Of a stretch of DNA of 64,000 nt, positions 57,782-64,000 are shown piece by piece. A program made the translations under genes and the position numbers. This stretch comes from Rhodopseudomonas palustris HaA2 (GTDB lineage Bacteria; Pseudomonadota; Alphaproteobacteria; Rhizobiales; Xanthobacteraceae). The stretch's first letter is position 1. Each line of letters begins with the position of its first letter. Location: positions 372,001 to 436,000 of the forward strand of contig NC_007778.1 in the NCBI RefSeq assembly GCF_000013365.1, given 5' to 3'. The notes beneath the pieces were generated by a model. It did no database searches. It was not told the DNA's origin and was given only the letters and a program-made list of their open reading frames with translations.

Positions 57782-58810
57782 ATGGTCGCGCTGCGTGGAC
57801 GAGACGCCACCTCCTTTCTGGCCCGCCCCGATCCGGGCCGGCCGATCATCCTGCTGTTCGGCCCCGATGCCGGCCTGGTACGCGAACGCGCCGACGCGCT
57901 GATCGCCTCGGCGCTCGACGATCCCAACGACCCGTTCGCGCTGGTGCGGCTCGACGGCGACGAGCTCGCGGCCGAGCCGTCGCGGCTGGTCGACGAGGCG
58001 AATTCGATCCCGATGTTCGGCGGCCGCCGCGCGATCCGCATCCGCGCCGGCTCGCGCAGCTTCGTCGCCGGCGTCGAGACGCTCGTCGCGTCGCCGCCGA
58101 AGGAATGCCGGATCGTGATCGAGGCCGGCGACATCAAGCCGGACAACGCGCTGCGCAAGGCCTGCGAGAAAGCCGCAAGCGCGGTGGCGATCGGCTGCTA
58201 TCCGGACGCCGAGGCCGATCTCGCCAAGCTGATCGACGACGAACTCCGCGCGGCCCAATTGCAGATCGGCCGCGACGCTCGCGGCGTGCTGATGACGCTG
58301 CTCGGCGGCGATCGCCAGGCCTCGCGCAACGAAGTCCGCAAGCTCGCGCTGTATGCGCACGGCCAGGGCGAGATCACGCTCGACGACGTGATCGCCTGCG
58401 TGTCGGACGCCTCCGACCTCAAGCTCGACGTCATTGTGGATGCGGCGTTCTCCGGCAAGCCGCAGGTCGTCGAAAGCGAATTCGCCAAGGCGATGGTCGC
58501 CGGCACCTATCCGGGGCAGATCATTCTCGCGGCGCAGCGCCACGCCGCGTTCCTGCACAAGACCAGCCTCGCGGTCGACGCCGGCACGCCGGCCGCGACA
58601 GCGCTCGACAGCGGCTTTCCGCGATTGCATTTTTCGCGCAAGGCCGCGTCCGAAACGGCGCTGCGCAATCTCGGCCCATCGCGCCTGGCGCAGATCATCG
58701 ACCAGCTCGCCACCGCCGCGCTCGACACGAGACGCCAGGCCACCCTCGGCGCCGCCATCGCCCAGCGCACGCTGCTGTCGATCGCGGTAAGCGCGCGGCG
58801 AAGGAGTTAG
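57782..58810 (+). CDS. holA: DNA polymerase III subunit delta
   Basis: 342-residue clamp-loader subunit that opens the beta clamp. N-terminal LLFGPDAGLVRERAD corresponds to the degenerate AAA+ P-loop, and LLGGDRQASRNEVRKLALYA lies near the domain II-III boundary. Order leuS-lptE-holA supports the assignment. Confidence 0.93.
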   Translation: MVALRGRDATSFLARPDPGRPIILLFGPDAGLVRERADALIASALDDPNDPFALVRLDGDELAAEPSRLVDEANSIPMFGGRRAIRIRAGSRSFVAGVETLVASPPKECRIVIEAGDIKPDNALRKACEKAASAVAIGCYPDAEADLAKLIDDELRAAQLQIGRDARGVLMTLLGGDRQASRNEVRKLALYAHGQGEITLDDVIACVSDASDLKLDVIVDAAFSGKPQVVESEFAKAMVAGTYPGQIILAAQRHAAFLHKTSLAVDAGTPAATALDSGFPRLHFSRKAASETALRNLGPSRLAQIIDQLATAALDTRRQATLGAAIAQRTLLSIAVSARRRS

Positions 58811-58868
58811 TTGGGAGGGCGGCGTCGCATCACCGGCCTCGCATCACCGTCATCGTCTCACCGGCATC

Positions 58869-58987
58869 GTCATCCTGAGGTGCGCGCTCTTGCGCGCCTC
58901 GAAGGATGCGGCAACGGGTGCCGGCGGCCCATCCTTCGAGGCCCGCCGCGCCGCGCACAGCGCGGCCCAGCGCGCTCCTCAGGATGA
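58869..58987. repeat. Palindromic intergenic repeat, family B
   Basis: Two-armed element from GTCATCCTGAGGTGCGCGC to CTCCTCAGGATGAC, between the convergent holA and parB genes. Confidence 0.77.
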
Positions 58988-59055
58988 CGTCGTCCTTGTT
59001 ACAAGGCGCGAACGGGCGCCGTCTCACCAACCCAACTAACCGCTCGCTACCCCAA

Positions 59056-59946
59056 CTAACCGCCCGCCTCGAGCCTGCGGATGATGTCGTCGAGCTGGTC
59101 GAGATCGGCGTAGCGGATCTGCAGCGAGCCGGTGCCGTCGCGGTCGTCGATCGTCACCTTCATGCCGAGCGCGTCGCTGACGCGTTTTTCCAGCGCCAGC
59201 GTGTCGGCGTCCTTGGCCGGCTTCGCGCTCGCAGACGCGCGCGGCTTCTGCGGCTTGCGTTCCGGCACGCCTTCGTCGTGGGCCAGCGCTTCGGTCTGCC
59301 GGACGTTGAGGCCCTCGGCGACGATGCGCTTGGCCGCCGCCGACGGATCGGGCACGCCGATCAGCGCGCGCGCATGGCCGGCAGATAGTTGTCCGGCCGC
59401 GATCAGCTCGAGCACGTCGTCGGGCAGCTTGGTCAGCCGCATCATGTTGGCGACGTGGCTGCGGCTCTTGCCGACGATTTTCGCGATCTCGTCCTGGCTG
59501 CGTTTGAATTCGTTGGCGAGCGCGTGATAGCCCTGCGCCTCTTCCAGCGGATTGAGATTCTCGCGCTGCACGTTTTCGACGATGGCGATCTCGAGCGCCA
59601 GCGCATCGCTGACATCGACCGGCACGATCGGCACTTCGTGCAGGCCGGCGCGCTGCGCCGCGCGCCAGCGCCGTTCGCCGGCGATGATCTCGAAGCGGTC
59701 GTTCGTGCCCTTCACGGGCCGCACCACGATCGGCTGGATCACGCCGTGCTGCTTGATCGAATCCGACAATTCGCCGAGCTCGGCATCGGTGAAGCTGCGG
59801 CGCGGGTTGCGCGGATTGGCCTTGATGAATTCGATCGGCACCTTGCGCTGCGCGCGCGGCCGCTCGACATGCGCGGCCTCGCCGCCGACGTCCCCGATCA
59901 GACTCGCCAGCCCCCGCCCCAGTCGCGAACGGTGCTCGTCGGCCAT
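59056..59946 (-). CDS. parB: Chromosome partitioning protein ParB
   Basis: 296-residue CTP-dependent DNA clamp that loads at parS and spreads. N-terminal RLGRGLASLIG is the ParA-contact peptide; GERRWRAAQRAG is the CTP-binding motif, ENVQRENLNPLEEA is next to it, and the helix-turn-helix (GKSRSHVANMMRLTKLP) recognises parS. A linker and a dimerisation domain follow. Two parS-type sites lie 1.7 and 2.4 kb to the right. Confidence 0.96.
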   Translation of the reverse strand: MADEHRSRLGRGLASLIGDVGGEAAHVERPRAQRKVPIEFIKANPRNPRRSFTDAELGELSDSIKQHGVIQPIVVRPVKGTNDRFEIIAGERRWRAAQRAGLHEVPIVPVDVSDALALEIAIVENVQRENLNPLEEAQGYHALANEFKRSQDEIAKIVGKSRSHVANMMRLTKLPDDVLELIAAGQLSAGHARALIGVPDPSAAAKRIVAEGLNVRQTEALAHDEGVPERKPQKPRASASAKPAKDADTLALEKRVSDALGMKVTIDDRDGTGSLQIRYADLDQLDDIIRRLEAGG

Positions 59947-60057
59947 CGCCTGCTCCCTTGGATTCACGTCGTCACTCCGCGTTACGCTTTGTTGTATCAA
60001 GTCATCCGCCGATGACGCCGAGTTGTGACTTGCCGCTTGCGCCCGGCGCCTGTGGCC

Positions 60058-60180
60058 CATCCTTCGAGGCTCGGGGCTACGCCCCTCGCACCTCAGGATG
60101 ACGTGGTGCTTGTCGAGACGATCAATGCCTCTCCGTCATCCTGAGGTGCGCGCTCTTCCTTGCGCGCCTCGAAGGATGAC
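60058..60180. repeat. Two facing halves of family B repeats inside the par locus
   Basis: A closing half (CATCCTTCGAGG ... CACCTCAGGATGAC, 60058-60102) and an opening half (GTCATCCTGAGGTG ... CCTCGAAGGATGAC, 60134-60180) lie back to back between parA and parB. The arrangement is reversed relative to the intact two-armed copies. Confidence 0.7.
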
Positions 60181-60214
60181 CGCGCACGGCCCCCGCCGCG
60201 CGCCATCGCAAGCC

Positions 60215-61030
60215 TCAATGCGTGGTACGCAGTTCGCGCTCGCGCTGGATCACTTCGGTGGCGAGCTTGAGATAGGCCTCCGAGCCGACGCATTTCAGAT
60301 CGTAGACCAGCACCGGCTTGCCGTAGCTCGGCGCTTCCGAGATCCGGACGTTGCGCGGGATCATGGTGTCGTAGACCTTCTTGCCCATGAACTGTCGGAC
60401 GTCGGCGACCACCTGGCTCGACAGATTGTTGCGGCTGTCGAACATCGTCAGCACGATGCCGTGGATGGTCAGCTCCGGGTTCAGCGTCGAGCGCACCTGC
60501 TCGACGGTCTGCAGCAATTGCGACAGACCTTCGAGCGCGAAGAACTCGCACTGCAGCGGCACGAGGATCGCGTCCGACGCCGCCATGGCGTTGACGGTTA
60601 GCAGGTTCAACGACGGCGGGCAGTCGATCAGCACATAGGTGTAGTCGAGCGGCGGATCGACGTCCTTGTTGAGCACGGCGATCGCGTCGCGCAACCGGAA
60701 GGCGCGGTCGCGGGTGTGGCCGAGTTCGAGTTCGAGGCCGGACAGATCCATCGTCGAGGCGGCGATGTGCAGCCGCGGCACTGCGGTCGGCACCACGGCG
60801 TCGCGCAGCGGCGCTTCGCCGGCCAGCACGTCGTAGGTCGAACAATTGCGGTCGCGGCGGTCGATCCCGAGCCCGGTCGAGGCGTTGCCCTGCGGGTCGA
60901 GATCGACGATCAGCACGCGCTCGCCGATCGCCGCCAGCGCGGTGCCGAGATTGATCGCCGTGGTGGTCTTGCCGACCCCGCCCTTCTGGTTGGCGAGCGC
61001 GATGATGCGTGGGCGTCCAGGCTCGGTCAT
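60215..61030 (-). CDS. parA: Chromosome partitioning ATPase ParA
   Basis: 271-residue deviant-Walker ATPase that moves ParB-parS complexes over the nucleoid. P-loop KGGVGKTTTAINLG, switch motif DLDPQGNASTGLG, and VLIDCPPSLNLLT. I chose ATG 61030, which follows AAGGGG. ATG 61069, overlapping the rsmG end, is an alternative. A repeat-bearing 270-base gap separates it from parB. Confidence 0.95.
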   Translation of the reverse strand: MTEPGRPRIIALANQKGGVGKTTTAINLGTALAAIGERVLIVDLDPQGNASTGLGIDRRDRNCSTYDVLAGEAPLRDAVVPTAVPRLHIAASTMDLSGLELELGHTRDRAFRLRDAIAVLNKDVDPPLDYTYVLIDCPPSLNLLTVNAMAASDAILVPLQCEFFALEGLSQLLQTVEQVRSTLNPELTIHGIVLTMFDSRNNLSSQVVADVRQFMGKKVYDTMIPRNVRISEAPSYGKPVLVYDLKCVGSEAYLKLATEVIQRERELRTTH

Positions 61031-61055
61031 CGCCCTATCCCCTTGAAATATTTCA

Positions 61056-61769
61056 TCAATGACGGTCATGCGCGGCGGCTTCTGGGTTGGTGGTGGAGGG
61101 GGCGTGTCGGACGATGCGGTCGAGTTCGACGATCCAGCCCTGCCCGCCGGTCAGGCTGGCGTGCAATTGGGGCTCGATCTTCCAATACTTAGTAGCTTCC
61201 GTCAATTCCGCTTCTACATCTTGACCCTTGAGAAACAGCACCTTGCTGCCCTCGGTCATCAGCGGCGCGGCGAAACCGATGAGCTGGTGTAGCGGAGCAA
61301 CGGCACGCGCGGTGATGCAATCGAGCGCCCGCGGGAACCTATCCACGTTATCCCCAATGTCCGCGAGCATAACTGTGCCCGGCGCGCCGGTGACGCGCAG
61401 CGCCTCGCGCAAGAAAGCGGCCTTCTTGGCGTTGCGCTCGACCAGCGTGACGTGGCCGCCGTCGTGCTCGGCCATTGCGCAGGCCAGCACGATGCCGGGG
61501 AAGCCGCCGCCGCTCCCGAAATCGAGCCAGCGCCGCGCCGTCGGCGCGAGCGCAAGGAGCTGAAGCGAGTCGGCGACATGCCGGGTCCAGAGCTGCGGCA
61601 GCGTCGACGGCGCCACCAGATTGGTCTTGGCCTGCCACAGGCGGAGCAGATCCAGATAGGCATCGAGCCGCGTCTCTGTTTCACGTGAAACGGGGGTGAG
61701 CCTCAGTGCCTGCGCCTTGTCGGCAGCGTCGGGCTGGGCGGCTGTCTGCGGCGAATGTCGCGAGGCCAT
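61056..61769 (-). CDS. rsmG: 16S rRNA (guanine-527-N7) methyltransferase RsmG
   Basis: 237-residue SAM-dependent enzyme making m7G527 (also called GidB). LDFGSGGGFPGIVLA is the SAM motif; VERNAKKAAFLREA follows. The N-terminal VSRETETRLDAYLDLL is encoded across a parS palindrome. It stands in the standard mnmG-rsmG-parA-parB order. Confidence 0.95.
   Translation of the reverse strand: MASRHSPQTAAQPDAADKAQALRLTPVSRETETRLDAYLDLLRLWQAKTNLVAPSTLPQLWTRHVADSLQLLALAPTARRWLDFGSGGGFPGIVLACAMAEHDGGHVTLVERNAKKAAFLREALRVTGAPGTVMLADIGDNVDRFPRALDCITARAVAPLHQLIGFAAPLMTEGSKVLFLKGQDVEAELTEATKYWKIEPQLHASLTGGQGWIVELDRIVRHAPSTTNPEAAAHDRH
61677..61692. promoter_or_regulatory. parS-type site inside rsmG
   Basis: TGTTTCACGTGAAACG: 15 of 16 match to the parS consensus TGTTTCACGTGAAACA. 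It lies in the rsmG coding region and is a likely ParB loading site. Confidence 0.87.
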
Positions 61770-62354
61770 CGGCCGGGGTCTCGGGGGTTCGAGGATCGGT
61801 GTGGATTACACATAAGCCGCCGCGGCGATTCCAGCCACTGTTTGGTCGGGCGCCGGGAGTGATTGCGATGAGTTTTTGCGCCGGTTGGCAGATCCCCAAC
61901 AATGTGAGCCCGGAACAACGCCCGACGCTTGCGAGAGGCTCGTCCAGAACGTGGCGGCCGTTCTCACAGACGCCCCACCCGCGTCGCCCTCACCCCGACC
62001 CTCTCCCGCAAGCAGGAGAGGGAGCGCGCCGTGCCTGTGGAGGGGCTACCGCCTCGTTCAAAGCTCGGAGCCCGGGCACGGGGCTGAGACATCACCATTT
62101 CAATGCCGTGGCGTGTTTTATTCGATCCGGCACCCATTCTGGCACGGACGTCCCACCCGCACTGCCGGCTCCCTCTCCCGCTTGCGGGAGAGGGCTGGGG
62201 TGAGGGCGACGCGGGCACAGCGATTGTGTTCGATCACCCGGTGACCTCACCGGATGCCCAAGCCGGTCGATCGACGAGCTTCAAGGCGCCCAACGAGCCG
62301 ATCCGGCCCCGCAAACGAGGCGGCGCGCTGTTTCACGTGAAACAGCGGCCTCGC
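61770..62354. repeat. rsmG-mnmG intergenic region with two family A repeats
   Basis: About 585 bases. Two family A arms in opposite orientation lie at about 61981-62026 and 62168-62215 and could pair over 140 bases. The right end holds a perfect parS site (62329-62344). No gene or clear promoter was identified. In many genomes this gap is much shorter. Confidence 0.65.
62329..62344. promoter_or_regulatory. parS site (perfect 16-base palindrome)
   Basis: TGTTTCACGTGAAACA exactly matches the ParB-binding consensus. It lies 10 bases after the mnmG stop codon and 650 bases from the site inside rsmG. Confidence 0.93.
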
Positions 62355-64000
62355 CTAGCCTTCGCCGTCCACCACCGCCGGCCGCTTCCGCGCTTCTCGC
62401 CGCAGATAGGCCGCCAGAATGCCGAGCGCCGCGGGGGTGATACCGTCCAGGCGACCCGCCTGCCCGACCGTGCGTGGCCGGTGCCGCTCCAGCCGGCCCC
62501 GCGCCTCGTTCGACAGTCCGGGCACCTGCGCATAGTCGACATCGGTCAGCAGCAGGCCCTCATCGCGCCGGAACGCGGCGACGTCGGCGACCTGGCGCTC
62601 CAGATAGACGGCATACTTGGCGTCGATCTCGACATGCCCGGCGATCGACGGCGAAACCGCCGCCAGTTCCGGCCAGATCGCCCTCACCTGCGGCCATTCG
62701 ATCTCCGGATAGGACAGCAGATCGAACGCCGAGCGCCGCTGGCCGTCGCGATTGAGCGACAGCCCATGCCTGGCCGCCTCGTTCGGCGTGATCGCCAGCG
62801 ACTGCGCCAGCGCCTTGGCCTCGGCCAGCGCCGCCATTTTGCCGCGGTGGAACGCCGCCCGCTCCGTCCCGACGCAGCCCAGCGCCAGACCCTTGTCGGT
62901 CAGCCGCTGATCGGCATTGTCGGCCCGCAGCGTCAGGCGATACTCCGCCCGGGAAGTGAACATCCGGTACGGCTCGGAGATACCGCGGGTCACCAGATCG
63001 TCGATCATCACCCCGAGATAGCCGTCGGCGCGGTCGAACACGACGCCCTCGCCGCCGCCGGCCGCCAGCGCCGCGTTCAACCCGGCGACCAGGCCCTGCG
63101 CCGCGGCCTCTTCATAGCCGGTGGTGCCGTTGATCTGGCCGGCCAGATACAGCCCGCGCAACCGCTTGGTCTGCAACGTCGGCTCCAGCTCGCGCGGATC
63201 GACATGATCGTATTCGATCGCATAGCCCGGCCGCAGCATCACGGTGCGCTCCAGGCCCGGGATCGTGGCCAGGATCGCGCGCTGCACCTCTTCGGGCAGC
63301 GAGGTCGAGATCCCGTTGGGATAGACGGTCGGATCGTCGAGCCCTTCCGGCTCGAGGAAGATCTGGTGGCCGTCGCGGTCGCCGAATTTGACGATCTTGT
63401 CCTCGATCGACGGGCAATAGCGCGGCCCCGACGACTGGATCTGCCCGGAATACATCGGCGAGCGATGCACATTGGCGCGGATCACCTCGTGGGTCGCGGG
63501 CAGCGTCCGGGTGATGCCGCATTCGATCTGCGGCGTGGTGATCGCCGGCGTCAGCACCGAGAACGGCTCCGGCGGATCGTCGCCGGGCTGCATCTCGACC
63601 GCGCCCCAGTCGATGGTGCGGCCGTCGAGCCGCGGCGGCGTCCCGGTCTTGAGGCGGCCGAGCGCGAGACCCAGCGCCTCGAACGAGGCCGACAGCCCGA
63701 GCGCCGGCGCCTCATCGATCCGGCCGGCCGGCCAGCACTGTTCGCCGAGATGGATCAGCCCGCGCAAAAAGGTGCCGGTGGTGATGACGACCGCGCCGGC
63801 CACAAGCTCGCGGCCGTCAGCCAGACGAATCCCGGTGACCCGGCCCGCCTCGTTCAGCAGCGTGTCCGCCTCGCCCTCGATCACGCGGAGATTGGCGGTG
63901 GCGCGGATCGCGGCCTGCATCGCGGCGGCGTAGAGCTTGCGGTCGGCCTGGGCGCGCGGTCCGCGCACCGCCGGGCCCTTGCGCCGGTTCAGCATCCGGA
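62355..64000 (-). CDS. mnmG: tRNA uridine-5-carboxymethylaminomethyl modification enzyme MnmG, 5' end cut by window edge
   Basis: FAD-dependent enzyme (formerly GidA) that with MnmE modifies the wobble uridine of several tRNAs. About 548 residues are visible; the N-terminal FAD motif, roughly the first 75-80 residues, lies beyond base 64000. Visible landmarks: [52 protein letters not shown], and [17 protein letters not shown]. mnmE is expected just upstream, outside the window. Confidence 0.96.
   Translation of the reverse strand, partial: RMLNRRKGPAVRGPRAQADRKLYAAAMQAAIRATANLRVIEGEADTLLNEAGRVTGIRLADGRELVAGAVVITTGTFLRGLIHLGEQCWPAGRIDEAPALGLSASFEALGLALGRLKTGTPPRLDGRTIDWGAVEMQPGDDPPEPFSVLTPAITTPQIECGITRTLPATHEVIRANVHRSPMYSGQIQSSGPRYCPSIEDKIVKFGDRDGHQIFLEPEGLDDPTVYPNGISTSLPEEVQRAILATIPGLERTVMLRPGYAIEYDHVDPRELEPTLQTKRLRGLYLAGQINGTTGYEEAAAQGLVAGLNAALAAGGGEGVVFDRADGYLGVMIDDLVTRGISEPYRMFTSRAEYRLTLRADNADQRLTDKGLALGCVGTERAAFHRGKMAALAEAKALAQSLAITPNEAARHGLSLNRDGQRRSAFDLLSYPEIEWPQVRAIWPELAAVSPSIAGHVEIDAKYAVYLERQVADVAAFRRDEGLLLTDVDYAQVPGLSNEARGRLERHRPRTVGQAGRLDGITPAALGILAAYLRREARKRPAVVDGEG

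Overview
The window is one continuous piece of a high-GC alphaproteobacterial chromosome, most likely Rhodopseudomonas palustris or a close Bradyrhizobium/Nitrobacter-type relative. Evidence: an acyl-CoA synthetase that matches the characterised R. palustris MatB, including its Lys488; alphaproteobacterial core-gene neighbourhoods (ffh-rpsP-rimM-trmD-rplS, dapF-mtaB-ftsY, ccmC-ccmD-ccmG, glnK-amtB, ftsK-lolA-xth, leuS-lptE-holA, parB-parA-rsmG-mnmG); and several families of palindromic intergenic repeats typical of these genomes. Strain and species are inferred; no search was run. No rRNA, tRNA, CRISPR array, prophage or transposase was recognised.

Layout. 0-9.6 kb: 3' part of sdhC, a zinc-type CDF exporter, divergent matB and an SDR, a fasciclin / cytochrome b561 / molybdopterin oxidoreductase module, an MFS transporter and leuB. 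9.9-20.5 kb: asd, YqhA, carbonic anhydrase, a CitE-like lyase, leuD and leuC, interleaved with several small secreted proteins, three of them very rich in His/Arg/Tyr and with their own terminators. 20.8-25.3 kb: the rplS-trmD-rimM-rpsP-ffh operon (read right to left), unusually carrying an AT-rich unknown membrane protein gene fused by overlaps between ffh and rpsP. 25.5-34.5 kb: a VapBC module, an MBL hydrolase, a secreted SIMPL + GyrI-like pair, dapF-mtaB, a pseudouridine synthase with an intergenic repeat embedded in its reading frame, ftsY-yciB, and a helix-hairpin-helix exported protein. 34.8-40 kb: ccmGDC, a RES/Xre toxin-antitoxin pair, a UbiH-type hydroxylase and tesB. 40-49.5 kb: two glnK genes and one amtB with a sigma-54-type promoter, an MNT/HEPN pair, an aminotransferase, ftsK, lolA-like and xth. 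49.6-64 kb: signalling genes (cNMP domain, OmpR-type regulator, GGDEF), an L,D-transpeptidase, YggS, leuS-lptE-holA, and the parB-parA-rsmG-mnmG segregation locus with two parS palindromes.

How the genes fit together. Most of the window is housekeeping: leucine (leuB, leuC, leuD) and aspartate-family (asd, dapF) synthesis, SRP targeting (ffh, ftsY), cytochrome c maturation, nitrogen sensing and ammonium uptake, cell division and chromosome partitioning. The accessory signal is three small two-gene modules (VapBC, RES/Xre, MNT/HEPN) dropped between core operons, one unknown gene inside the ffh operon, and a heavy load of palindromic repeats that sit between and even inside operons and one gene.
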